64,000 nucleotides of DNA, taken from contig UCLR01000030.1 in assembly GCA_900473415.1 (NCBI GenBank), positions 1 to 64,000 on the forward strand, in the 5' to 3' direction. Positions 8,890 to 16,880 of the stretch are shown piece after piece (position 1 is the stretch's first letter; each line of letters begins with the position of its first letter). The stretch is from Hyphomicrobiales bacterium. Lineage in GTDB: Bacteria; Pseudomonadota; Alphaproteobacteria; Rhizobiales; Beijerinckiaceae. The position numbers were made by a program, and so were the translations under genes. The notes under the pieces are model-generated. The model did not search any database, was not told the origin of the DNA, and saw only the letters and a list, made by a program, of their open reading frames with translations.

Positions 8890-9041
8890 GAGCACTCCTC
8901 CCCCGAGGCCGTTATCGAACTTGATTGGCTCCGTCTCCGGCAGACGGAAAGCCAGCGCGAGCACCTCATGGACTGCTCTTGGCTCGCAGAAAGAGATGAC
9001 CGACCGCCGGAGGGCGACCGGTCCTGTCTTGCCGGCTCCCG

Positions 9042-10640
9042 CTACTGGAGGCCGCGCTTCTGGAAGGATTCGTCGATCTTGCGGTCGACGCTGCGACGGA
9101 TCTGGTCGATGCTGAAGCTCGCGATCCGCTGGCTCGGCGGGTACTCGACGAAAGTTTCGAGGAACCCCGCCGCCTTGATCTGGGCTTGCGCCAGGAGATA
9201 CGCGTTCTCGACGCGCCATTGATCGTAGCCGCTGCCGGAAATCTCGGCGTGCTCGTAGGGATCCATGCGCAGGTTGAACAGCTTCGGCACGCGCAACGGC
9301 GTGAACGGATGCGCCCAGACGTCGAACTGGCCCGGCTGCTCCTGCTTCTCGAAGACGTGCTTCCAGTCTCCGGTCCGCATGGCGACGAGCGCGCCATCGT
9401 CGTTGAAATAATAGAACTCGTTGCGGGCGCTCTTGTTGCTCTTTCCGGTCAGGTAATCGAGCTGGTTATAGCCGTCGAGATGGTTCCGAAACGTGGTCGG
9501 ATTGCCTTGGGGCTGCCAGCCCTTGAGCAATTTCTCCTTGACCTCGGTATCGCCGGCCGCCGCCAGCAAAGTCGGGAACCAGTCGAGGCCGGAGACGACG
9601 CCGTTTGCGACATCGCCCGCCTTGATCCTGCCCGGCCAGCGGATCATCGCCGGTACCCGGAAGGCGCCCTCCCAGTTGGTGTCCTTTTCCGAGCGGAATG
9701 GCGTCGTCGCGGCATCGGGCCAGGTGAAGGCGTTCGGGCCGTTGTCCGTCGTGAAGACGACGATGGTGTTGTTGGCGACACCAAGGTCGTCGAGCGTCTT
9801 GAGAAGCTTCCCGACGTTCATGTCCATCTCGACCATGCCGTCGGCGTATTCGTTTCCGGGCATGCCGCTCTGGCCACGCATCGACTCTCGCACATGGGTG
9901 AAGATGTGCATGCGAGTGAAGTTCATCCAAGTATAGAATGGCTTATTCGCCCTCACCTGCCGCTGCATGAAGTCGACCGCAGCGCCCGTCGTCTCGTCAT
10001 CGATCGTTTCCATCCGCTTGCGCGTGAGCGGGCCCGTATCCTCGATCTTGCCATCGGCAGATGTCTTGAGGACACCGCGCGGCGCATAGGCCTTGAGGAA
10101 GCTCGGATCATCCTTCGGCCAGTAGGGCCTTTCCGGCTCCTCTTCCGCGTTGAGATGGTAGAGATTTCCGAAGAACTCATCGAAACCGTGGTTGGTCGGC
10201 AGGTATTCGTCGCGGTCGCCGAGATGGTTCTTGCCGAATTGGGCGGTTGCGTAACCGAGCGGCTTCAGGGCCTGCGCCATGGTGATGTCGGTCTTCTGCA
10301 TTCCGACAGGAGCGCCCGGAATGCCGACCTTGCACAAGCCGGTGCGCATGCAAGCCTGGCCTGTAATGAAGGTCGATCGGCCCGCCGTGCAGCTGTTCTC
10401 GGCGTAGTAGTCGGTGAAGATCATGCCTTCATTGGCGATCCGGTCGATGTTCGGCGTCTTGTAGCCGACGACGCCGCGCGTATAGGCGCTGAGGTTCGAC
10501 TGGCCGACGTCGTCGCCGAATATCACGAGGATATTGGGCCTAGCCGGCTGCGTCGGCGCAGGCTGCTGGGCCTTGAGCGGCGCCGAGAGGCCTATGAAGG
10601 CCGCCAAGGCAGCCGTAGCCAGAAGCTTGTCGCGTATCAT
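9042..10640 (-). CDS. Secreted type I (formylglycine) sulfatase
   Basis: An arylsulfatase of 532 residues hydrolysing a sulfate ester outside the cytoplasm. A signal peptide covers residues 1-24. The alkaline-phosphatase-like fold begins with NILVIFGDD (metal ligands D43, D44). The motif SCTAGRSTFITG places the cysteine to be converted to formylglycine at C84 (C-x-A-x-R variant). A later TTDNGPN supplies further metal ligands. Start ATG 10640 has GGGAG at the right spacing. An operator-like palindrome lies 101 bp upstream, and the matching maturase gene is only a relic (7625-7878). Substrate cannot be told. Confidence 0.93.
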   Translation of the reverse strand: MIRDKLLATAALAAFIGLSAPLKAQQPAPTQPARPNILVIFGDDVGQSNLSAYTRGVVGYKTPNIDRIANEGMIFTDYYAENSCTAGRSTFITGQACMRTGLCKVGIPGAPVGMQKTDITMAQALKPLGYATAQFGKNHLGDRDEYLPTNHGFDEFFGNLYHLNAEEEPERPYWPKDDPSFLKAYAPRGVLKTSADGKIEDTGPLTRKRMETIDDETTGAAVDFMQRQVRANKPFYTWMNFTRMHIFTHVRESMRGQSGMPGNEYADGMVEMDMNVGKLLKTLDDLGVANNTIVVFTTDNGPNAFTWPDAATTPFRSEKDTNWEGAFRVPAMIRWPGRIKAGDVANGVVSGLDWFPTLLAAAGDTEVKEKLLKGWQPQGNPTTFRNHLDGYNQLDYLTGKSNKSARNEFYYFNDDGALVAMRTGDWKHVFEKQEQPGQFDVWAHPFTPLRVPKLFNLRMDPYEHAEISGSGYDQWRVENAYLLAQAQIKAAGFLETFVEYPPSQRIASFSIDQIRRSVDRKIDESFQKRGLQ

Positions 10641-10740
10641 GAAACACTCCCGGTTTCGCATCGCGCCGGCATCGCGCGACCCTGGAAGCGCATTGCCGGC
10701 GCTGCCGGGAAACTTGCATGCCCGTCAGCACGGCTTAAGG

Positions 10741-10755
10741 CTGTAACGGTTACAG
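10741..10755 (-). promoter_or_regulatory. Operator-like palindrome upstream of the sulfatase
   Basis: CTGTAACGGTTACAG on the plus strand, an exact copy of the 13755 site, symmetrical except for the middle base. It overlaps the stop codon of the winged-helix gene and sits 101 bp before the sulfatase ATG. Confidence 0.65.
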
Positions 10756-11583
10756 CCGCCCGCCGACCGAGTGTTCTCGCGCGCGAAGGAGGTCGGAGAT
10801 CGTCCTGGCCGTCGTCGCAGCGAAATCGCCCACAATAGCGGGGCAAGGCGTCGTGGGGGTGGTCCAGGCTTGGAAATTGGACGTCAGAACCTCCGAGGTG
10901 GCCAGATCGACCAGGCGCCAGGAATAGCGTTGGCCGTCGTTCAGGATCCGGACCGTGATGTCGAGCGAGCAAGCCGTGCCGGGATTGGCGAAAAGCGCGT
11001 TGATCGCGCTTAGGGCCGCGCTTCGATCATTGGCGGGCAGAATACGGACCCTGAAGCGCTCCTGCCGGAGCGTGACCAGCAGCGCGTCCACGAACAGCTC
11101 ACTCTTCAGCCCGGCCTCTGGATCGCCTTCACCCGAATGATCGTGGATCACGATCGTTGCGCGATCGCATGCGGCAGACTGACCGGTGCGACATAGCTCA
11201 TCGGCATTGCCCTGGGCCTGAAGTGAGCAGGAAAAGACCGGGATATAGCTACCCCTGGGGATTGAGATCCGTATGTTCTCCGACCGGCCGGGGCCGTCGT
11301 AATAGGCGGTCAGCGCCGACCGCAGGCGCGTCGCCTCGATCCTGACGATCGGATCGAGTGTCGGATCGAAACTGTCATCCCTTCCGAACACGTCGACGCC
11401 GATCGAATAGGCCTTGATCCGTTCGGCCTGGCCCTCGACCGCCTGCTTGACCACGAATGAAAGAAACCGGCGGTTTCGCTCGGACAGCCTGAGTGAATCC
11501 GAAGCCAGCAAGCTCTGGAGCGCTGTCAAGACAGCGTCCGAGGAGGGCTGCCTTTGACCGTTAGCCGAGTAGATTCCGTCCAT
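10750..11583 (-). CDS. Putative winged-helix/TolB-like regulatory protein
   Basis: A 277-residue protein of two parts. Residues about 10-115 match a widespread N-terminal domain (LSERNRRFLSFVV, IKAYSIGVDVFGR, DPIVRIEATRLRSALTAYY, then IRISIPRGSYIPVF) whose second half has the spacing of an OmpR-type winged helix (recognition helix, then a G-x-Y wing). Residues about 135-260 resemble the TolB-N-like domain of adenylate-cyclase/TPR proteins (CSLDITVRI, YSWRLVDLATSEVL). No cyclase catalytic domain or TPR is present. DNA binding is inference; it is the only plausible transcription factor of the locus. ATG follows AGGGTGAAGCT. Confidence 0.6.
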   Translation of the reverse strand: MDGIYSANGQRQPSSDAVLTALQSLLASDSLRLSERNRRFLSFVVKQAVEGQAERIKAYSIGVDVFGRDDSFDPTLDPIVRIEATRLRSALTAYYDGPGRSENIRISIPRGSYIPVFSCSLQAQGNADELCRTGQSAACDRATIVIHDHSGEGDPEAGLKSELFVDALLVTLRQERFRVRILPANDRSAALSAINALFANPGTACSLDITVRILNDGQRYSWRLVDLATSEVLTSNFQAWTTPTTPCPAIVGDFAATTARTISDLLRAREHSVGGRL

Positions 11584-11706
11584 AGCTTCACCCTAAAGCT
11601 TGGAAGAAAACCGCAACGTTCAGCCTAGGACGGCATACTGACTCAACTCGCGATTGCCGGACAAGCGGGAGGTAACGCAGGGCTATGCTCCGCTGCGGTC
11701 ATGAGC

Positions 11707-11952
11707 TCAGGAGATCTTCAGCAGAATATCTTCCTCGGTGGCATCCGCCAGCGCCTGGTACTCCCGAGCCCGTTCGAGACCGAAGGGCGCATCCGATCTC
11801 TGCCAATAGCCCGCAGCCTCGCAAGCCAGCTCATAGGCTTCGAACAGATCGCCCAGACGGGGATCATCGGGAGAGAAACTCCGCAGTTGCGCACGCCGGT
11901 CGGGCCAGCGAAGCATCAGGCGGGCTAGGCCGCGTCTGCGCGCATGCTCCAT
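11707..11952 (-). CDS. Small conserved-looking protein, function unknown
   Basis: An 81-residue, charged, probably helical protein with a segment FEAYELACEAAGYW and a C-terminal EYQALADATEEDIL. This type of small protein occurs in other alphaproteobacteria as far as I recall, but I do not know a function. It is divergent from the MetA-like gene, sharing a 183-bp intergenic region that holds one of the palindromes. GGATGAACC upstream of the ATG could serve as ribosome site. Confidence 0.5.
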   Translation of the reverse strand: MEHARRRGLARLMLRWPDRRAQLRSFSPDDPRLGDLFEAYELACEAAGYWQRSDAPFGLERAREYQALADATEEDILLKIS

Positions 11953-12024
11953 CGCGGTTCATCCACGACACGGAGGATCGGATGGTTGTCCCGTCATTCT
12001 GCGCAAAAGCACACCGGATGCACG

Positions 12025-12039
12025 TTGTTACTGTTACAG
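12025..12039 (+). promoter_or_regulatory. Operator-like site upstream of the MetA/SphA-like gene
   Basis: TTGTTACTGTTACAG, 12 of 15 identical to the consensus on the appropriate strand. The left half is GTTAC rather than GTAAC, so the site can also be read as a direct repeat GTTAC-T-GTTAC. It lies 97 bp upstream of ATG 12136 and 73 bp from the divergent small gene. Confidence 0.45.
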
Positions 12040-12135
12040 GCCTGCAACCGACGGAGCGTCTCCGGCGCTCGGTCCGCTTGACGCTGGTGGCGTCCGCGTA
12101 CAGCCTTGACGTCCGATTCAGCAGGGCAGCGAATC

Positions 12136-13173
12136 ATGAAGCGGCTTGGCGTTAGGCGGCTTGGTGTTGCTATCGCAGCTGCGGCGGCTTCCACCGTAAC
12201 TGCGCTGGGGCCGGGCGATGTTCACGCCACGGAGAGCGGCGCCAGCCTTTACGTTCCGGGCTTCCGCGGCCCCCTGGCCGGCATCGTGCCGCCGCCTGGC
12301 TTTTACTTCGAGAGCGATTTCTACAGCTATTCAGGCAGGCTCTCCGCCAGCAGGCAGACGCAGATCGGCGGTGCGGTGCTCGCCAACGTCAAGGTCGAGG
12401 CGCGCGTCGGCTTCGTCACGCCGACCTGGGTGACGCCCATCGAAATCCTGGGCGGCAATCTCGGTTTCGCCCTCCTCCTGCCCTTTGGCGAGCCGCGTGT
12501 CAGCGCAGGCGCGTTGATAGCCGCCCCCCGCCTCGGGCGCGCGCTCGGCGTGAAACTACGGGACTCGGCCTTCCTGTTTGGCGATCCGGTCCTCACGAGC
12601 TTCGTCGGCTGGCACGCCGGTAACTTCCACTGGCAGGTGGGAGGTTCGGTCAACATCCCCTCCGGAACCTACCGCGAAGGCCAGCTGGCGAACCTGTCCT
12701 TCAACCGCTGGATCGGCGATATCTCTGCTGCCGCGACCTGGCTCGACCCCAATATCGGGCTCGACATCTCGGGCGCCGTCGGCTTCGAGATCAACGGCAA
12801 GAACGACGATACGGACTACAAGAGCGGCAACGCGGTCCATGTCGACCTGGCCGTCAGCCAATATCTCAGCAAGGAATTCTCGATCGGCGCCCTGTTCTCG
12901 CATTATCAGCAGATCACCGGCGACAGCGGAGCCGGCGCCACGCTCGGCCCCTATAAAGGGCGCACCACCGCCGTCGGCGGCACCGTCAGCTACACCTTCA
13001 ACGTCGGCACGACGCCTGTCTCGACACGGCTCAAGGTCCTTCGGGAGATCAGCGTCGACAATCGTCCGCAAGGCACGATCGCACTTGTCACCGTGGCGTT
13101 CCCCGTCGGTGTCGTTCCGCCTGCGGCCCCGCCGCCCGAGCCTGTGCCGGGCGCCAGGGTCGCGAAGCGCTGA
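12136..13173 (+). CDS. Outer-membrane MetA/SphA-like protein
   Basis: A 345-residue exported protein. A signal sequence precedes the mature beta-rich chain, which starts around ESGASLYVPG. The pattern of short alternating strands rich in G, Y and F (GFYFESDFYSYSG, GNFHWQVGGSVNIPSGTY, GRTTAVGGTVSYTFNVG) is that of the phenol-degradation MetA-like/SphA-like outer-membrane family, considered to be channels for hydrophobic substrates. A proline-rich C-terminus ends the chain. ATG 12136 starts the signal peptide; the ATG at 12106 would add ten non-hydrophobic residues. Probably lets the sulfatase or phosphatase substrate or product cross the outer membrane (inference). Confidence 0.75.
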   Translation: MKRLGVRRLGVAIAAAAASTVTALGPGDVHATESGASLYVPGFRGPLAGIVPPPGFYFESDFYSYSGRLSASRQTQIGGAVLANVKVEARVGFVTPTWVTPIEILGGNLGFALLLPFGEPRVSAGALIAAPRLGRALGVKLRDSAFLFGDPVLTSFVGWHAGNFHWQVGGSVNIPSGTYREGQLANLSFNRWIGDISAAATWLDPNIGLDISGAVGFEINGKNDDTDYKSGNAVHVDLAVSQYLSKEFSIGALFSHYQQITGDSGAGATLGPYKGRTTAVGGTVSYTFNVGTTPVSTRLKVLREISVDNRPQGTIALVTVAFPVGVVPPAAPPPEPVPGARVAKR

Positions 13174-13263
13174 GGCGACACTGCAGGGTATCCAAAGAGC
13201 TCAGCATCGCCATTCGACCGAAGGTGATGCCGCGACGGGCCTTCCCTGGGCCCCATTCGGCGC

Positions 13264-13674
13264 TCAACGCGCGCACCGGTTGTAGGCTGTTTGCACCTCC
13301 GGGAATTCCGGGTCGAACCGCACGAACTTGTCGTCGTTCTCGAAGCGCGCGGAGACACTGATGGTGCCGAACATGATCCGGCTCTTGCATCCGAGCAGGA
13401 AGGAAGTCACGTCGCCCTTGTGTTTGGCGGAGATCAGGTCGCAGGTCACGCGAGCTCCCCGAATGTGCTTGCCATCCACGATGAAGGCCGACCAATCCTC
13501 CGCATTTGGCTTGAATGCCACCCGGCCGTTGCGCTTGGTGAAGACGTCGTCGCAGGGTGCCGCGTCCGTCACCCAGGCCCCCTGCAGGCGGTCGGCCGCA
13601 TGTGCCGTTTCAAGGCACCAGGGCAAGGCGGCTGTCGATGCGAGCGCGATCGACAGATACGTTCCAGGTCGCAT
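13264..13674 (-). CDS. Small secreted protein, function unknown
   Basis: A 136-residue protein with a signal peptide (cleavage near THAADR, residues 24-28) and a mature domain with four cysteines (APCDD, VTCDL, LGCKS, NRCAR) likely forming two disulfides. It looks like a rhizobial family of small exported proteins starting LQG-W-t-d..C; no function known to me. ATG 13674 begins the signal peptide. A perfect CTGTAACGGTTACAG lies 81 bp upstream, placing it in the putative regulon. Confidence 0.7.
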   Translation of the reverse strand: MRPGTYLSIALASTAALPWCLETAHAADRLQGAWVTDAAPCDDVFTKRNGRVAFKPNAEDWSAFIVDGKHIRGARVTCDLISAKHKGDVTSFLLGCKSRIMFGTISVSARFENDDKFVRFDPEFPEVQTAYNRCAR

Positions 13675-13988
13675 CGGCAGTCCCCCAATGGTGGAAGGGC
13701 GGCCGAAGCCGCATGCGGCACCAGTCTTGTCCGGATCGTACCCAAAGGAGGAGGCTGTAACGGTTACAGTCCCCGTCCGCACCAGAATGAGAACGTCACG
13801 CCGTAGTATTCCGGTTTCGTCCGGCCGATTTGCCGGCTCCCTTGCCCACCTGCCTTCGCCGCCGCGGCGCTGACCGCCACCCTTGCCAAATCATTTGGCG
13901 CGGTGGCCTAATCGCGGCCACCACTCCGGCGCCAAGACCGGATGCGACAGGAAGGGCCGAGAGCCCTGCAGAGGGAGAAAACGATCCT
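13675..13988. other. 314-bp divergent intergenic region
   Basis: Between the minus-strand secreted protein and the plus-strand TTT binding protein. It holds the palindrome at 13755 and presumably both promoters. No further copy of the palindrome, no RNA gene and no convincing small ORF seen in the rest. Confidence 0.6.
13755..13769 (-). promoter_or_regulatory. Operator-like palindrome upstream of the small secreted protein
   Basis: Exact CTGTAACGGTTACAG, identical to the site at 10741. In the direction of the minus-strand gene it reads with the central C like the other sites and is followed by CCT. Confidence 0.65.
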
Positions 13989-14966
13989 ATGATGACCAAG
14001 CGATATCTGATCGCTGCGGCGATGGCTGCCTCCGTGCTGGCGCTGCAGGCGCCGGCCGAGGCGCAGAGCTGGCCGCAGCGGCCGATCACCTTCATCGTGC
14101 CCTTCCCGGCTGGCGGCGGCACGGACGCCTTCGCCCGGCCGTTGGCGGCCCAACTCGATCAGCAACTCGGCCAGCGCATCGTGATCGAGAACCGCGGCGG
14201 TGCCGGCGGCACCGTTGGCGCTTCCGCCGCGGCTAAGGCCAGCCCGGACGGCTACACCTTCTTCGTCGGCGCGGCCCATCATGCGATAGCGCCGGCGCTC
14301 TATCCGAAGCTCGACTACGACATCAAGACGGATTTCATCCCGATCGCGGTCATTGCCCAGCCGCCGCAGGTGATCGTCGTCCATCCGGGCAAGGTGCAGG
14401 CCAAGACGGTCGCCGAGCTGATCGAATTCGCCAAGAAGAATCCGGAGAAGCTCAACTACGCCTCGGCCGGCAACGGCACCACGCATCATCTCGCCGGCGA
14501 GCTGTTCCAGATCTCGACCGGGACCAAGCTCACCCATGTGCCCTATCGCGGCGCCGGTCCGGCTCTGCAGGACACGGTCGCGGGCCAGGTCGACCTGTTG
14601 TTCGACGGGCTGGGCTCCTCCGCCGCCCAGATCCAGAGCGGCGCACTGCGCGGGCTCGCCGTTGCGGCCGCTAGCCGGTCGGACGCCGTCCCCGATGTCC
14701 CGACCGCGAAGGAGGCGGGCCTCAGCGGTTACGAGGTTTCGACCTGGTATGCGCTCTGGGCGCCCAAGAACACGCCGGCCGAGATCGTGACGCGGATGCG
14801 CGGCGAGGTGGCCAAGGCACTCAAGACTCCGGCCATCGAGGCGGCCTGGAAGAAGAGCGGCTCGCCGATCCCGTCGCTCTCCGGCGATGATTTCGGCCGC
14901 TTCGTCGTCGCCGAGATCGAACGCTGGGGCAAGGTCGTCAGGGATGCGCAGGTCAAGCTGGAGTGA
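13989..14966 (+). CDS. TTT-family (Bug) periplasmic substrate-binding protein
   Basis: A 325-residue exported binding protein of the tripartite tricarboxylate transporter family. It has a signal peptide (about residues 1-25, ending EAQS) and the family hallmarks: WPQRPITFIVPFPAGGGTD at the mature N-terminus, then VIENRGGAGGTVG, and HVPYRGAGPALQDTVAGQVD. Such proteins bind carboxylates such as citrate, tartrate or aromatic acids; the ligand here is unknown. No membrane subunits (TctA/TctB) are adjacent, which is common for orphan Bug proteins. Two ATGs (13989, 13992) are both possible, behind a GAGGGAG. Confidence 0.93.
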   Translation: MMTKRYLIAAAMAASVLALQAPAEAQSWPQRPITFIVPFPAGGGTDAFARPLAAQLDQQLGQRIVIENRGGAGGTVGASAAAKASPDGYTFFVGAAHHAIAPALYPKLDYDIKTDFIPIAVIAQPPQVIVVHPGKVQAKTVAELIEFAKKNPEKLNYASAGNGTTHHLAGELFQISTGTKLTHVPYRGAGPALQDTVAGQVDLLFDGLGSSAAQIQSGALRGLAVAAASRSDAVPDVPTAKEAGLSGYEVSTWYALWAPKNTPAEIVTRMRGEVAKALKTPAIEAAWKKSGSPIPSLSGDDFGRFVVAEIERWGKVVRDAQVKLE

Positions 14967-14999
14967 GGCCCCGCGCCGAGCGAAGCGCGCCCTCGCCGC

Positions 15000-15560
15000 T
15001 CACGTCTTGTCCTCCGCCTCGCCGTCGACAACGGCGCGTGCCGTGGCGAAGTCGAAGCCGAGGCGCGCGAGCGTGGCGAGATCCTTTTGGCGATAGTTGC
15101 CGCGCTGAGCGGCGTCGCGCCATGGACCGAGCCGCCGGCGCCGGGCCGCGACCAGCGCTGCGGCCTTTTCCGCGCCGGCCTCCGCCACGGCCAGCTCGCT
15201 GACCAGCTCTCGTGAGACACCTTTCGCTGCCAGCCGGGCGGCGACCGCGCGGCTCGACTGTCCCTTCCGGCGCAGCGTCGCCGCCCTGCCCTCGGCGAAT
15301 CGCCGGTCGTCGACGAGACCGGTCGCGACGCAGCGCGCGATCACCGCATCGAGAGCATCCGCATGAAGCGCCGGATCCTCGCCGTGATGGCGGCAGCTCA
15401 TGGCGATCTTGCGCGCCAGCACCCGGCGCAGCTGCTCCGCCGGCACCGAATAGCGTTCGAGATAGTGGAGCGCCGCGCGCTGGAGATAATCGGCGGTGAT
15501 GCGTCGCGGGACGCGGGCAGGCCGGTCCCTCTGGCCCGTCCCGGTCTTCTGATCGGTCAT
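15000..15560 (-). CDS. recX: RecX-family regulator of RecA
   Basis: A 186-residue helical protein typical of RecX, which caps RecA filaments and limits recombination. Recognisable pieces: YLERYSVPAEQLRRVLARK, LVDDRRFAEGRA, RRKGQSSRAVAARLAAKGV and the C-terminal YRQKDLATLARLGFDFATA. Slightly longer than E. coli RecX, normal for this group. recA is not adjacent. Its ATG is 13 bp downstream of the arfB stop on the same strand, so both are probably one transcript. Confidence 0.88.
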   Translation of the reverse strand: MTDQKTGTGQRDRPARVPRRITADYLQRAALHYLERYSVPAEQLRRVLARKIAMSCRHHGEDPALHADALDAVIARCVATGLVDDRRFAEGRAATLRRKGQSSRAVAARLAAKGVSRELVSELAVAEAGAEKAAALVAARRRRLGPWRDAAQRGNYRQKDLATLARLGFDFATARAVVDGEAEDKT

Positions 15561-15573
15561 GCTCGGCGGCGCC

Positions 15574-15993
15574 CTAGTCCGTGACCGGCTTGTTGCGGCC
15601 CGCCTTGACGCCGGAGCGCCGTTCCTTCGACGCCAGCCGGCGCTCCTTCGAGGCCTTGGTCGGCTTGGTCGCGCGCCGGACCGTCGGGCGCACCGCCGCT
15701 GCGCGGATAAGCTCCAGCAGACGCTCTACCGCCTCCTCGCGGTTGCGCTTCTGGCTGCGATGCGCCTGCGCGACGATGATGATCACGCCCTCCTGGCTCA
15801 GCCGACTGCCGGCGAGCTTCATCAGCCGGATCGCGACATCGTTCGGCAGCGAGCGCGAGCGGCGCACATCGAAGCGGATCTGCACGGCGCTCGAGACCTT
15901 GTTGACGTGCTGTCCGCCCGGCCCGGAGGCGCGCACGAAGCTTTCCTCAATCTCGCTCTCGTCGATCGCGATGGACGGGGTGACTTGAATCAT
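15574..15993 (-). CDS. arfB: ArfB-type peptidyl-tRNA hydrolase (ribosome rescue)
   Basis: A 139-residue class-I release-factor-like protein. GGQ at residues 26-28 (SGPGGQHVNK) is the catalytic motif that hydrolyses peptidyl-tRNA. The basic C-terminal tail (KPTKASKERRLASKERRSGVK) is what ArfB threads into the empty mRNA channel of stalled ribosomes. Lack of a codon-recognition domain separates it from RF1/RF2. Divergent from mazG with about 50 bp between. Confidence 0.92.
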   Translation of the reverse strand: MIQVTPSIAIDESEIEESFVRASGPGGQHVNKVSSAVQIRFDVRRSRSLPNDVAIRLMKLAGSRLSQEGVIIIVAQAHRSQKRNREEAVERLLELIRAAAVRPTVRRATKPTKASKERRLASKERRSGVKAGRNKPVTD

Positions 15994-16043
15994 GGGAGGA
16001 GGCTACTTCACTTCCGGCAGACTTGCAGCGGAGACTTGCGGCC

Positions 16044-16880
16044 TTGAAGCCTTCCCGCGACATCGACAGGCTGATCGAGATCATGGCGGCGCTGCGCACG
16101 CCCGGGACCGGCTGTCCCTGGGACCTCGAGCAGGACTTCGCCTCCATCGCCCCCTACACCATCGAAGAGGCCTATGAGGTCGCCGATGCCATCGCGCGCG
16201 GCGACAAGCTCGATCTCAAGGACGAACTCGGCGATCTCCTGCTTCAGGTCGCGTTTCATGCCCGCATGGCTGAGGAGGAAGGCTCCTTTGCCTTCCCCGA
16301 CGTCGTAGAGGCGATCACGGCGAAGCTGATCCGCCGGCATCCGCATGTCTTCGGCGACACGCGTGACCTCTCGCCGGCCGAGGTCAAGGTGCTCTGGCAC
16401 AGGATCAAGGCTCAGGAGAAAGCCGCCAAGACAGCGGAGCGCGCAGCCGCCGGCCTGCCGCCGAAGGAGGACGATCAAAGCGTCCTTGCCGGCGTGCCCC
16501 ACAGCCTCCCCGCCCTCACCCGGGCCTGGAAGCTGCAGGCCCGCGCCTCGACCGTCGGGTTCGACTGGAACGACGCCCGGCTCGTGCTGGACAAGGTGCG
16601 GGAGGAAACACAGGAGATCGAGGAAGCCCTCGCCGACGGCGACAAGGCGGCGATCCGCGAAGAAATCGGCGATCTGCTCTTCGTTATCGCCAATCTCGCC
16701 CGCCATGTCGACGCCGATCCAGAAGGCTGCCTCGCCGCCGCGAACGCAAAATTCGAACGCCGTTTCAAAGGGATAGAGGCAGCTCTGGACGCACAGGGCC
16801 GGACTGCCAAGGAAGCCAGCTTGGACGAGATGGAAGCGCTCTGGCAGGACGTGAAGAGGGCCGAAAAGGCCGCCGGCTAG
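16044..16880 (+). CDS. mazG: MazG nucleoside triphosphate pyrophosphohydrolase
   Basis: A 278-residue all-alpha NTP pyrophosphatase with the two tandem MazG domains of the long form. Each has the metal-binding acidic set: [10 protein letters not shown] plus [10 protein letters not shown] in the first and [10 protein letters not shown] plus [10 protein letters not shown] in the second. It hydrolyses NTPs/dNTPs to NMPs, cleaning the pool. The preferred start is TTG 16044 (family N-termini begin KPSRDI) with GGAG ten bases upstream; TTG 16023 in the same frame is the alternative. Convergent with hflX, stop codons overlapping by 4 bp. Confidence 0.93.
   Translation: MKPSRDIDRLIEIMAALRTPGTGCPWDLEQDFASIAPYTIEEAYEVADAIARGDKLDLKDELGDLLLQVAFHARMAEEEGSFAFPDVVEAITAKLIRRHPHVFGDTRDLSPAEVKVLWHRIKAQEKAAKTAERAAAGLPPKEDDQSVLAGVPHSLPALTRAWKLQARASTVGFDWNDARLVLDKVREETQEIEEALADGDKAAIREEIGDLLFVIANLARHVDADPEGCLAAANAKFERRFKGIEAALDAQGRTAKEASLDEMEALWQDVKRAEKAAG

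Noticed and set aside
9186..10838. 550-codon open frame on the plus strand
   Set aside because: Antisense to the sulfatase, which has signal peptide, motifs and ribosome site; the long frame is a by-product of high GC.
12190..12205. CCGTAACTG near the start of the MetA-like gene
   Set aside because: Single half-site in coding DNA, without the second half.
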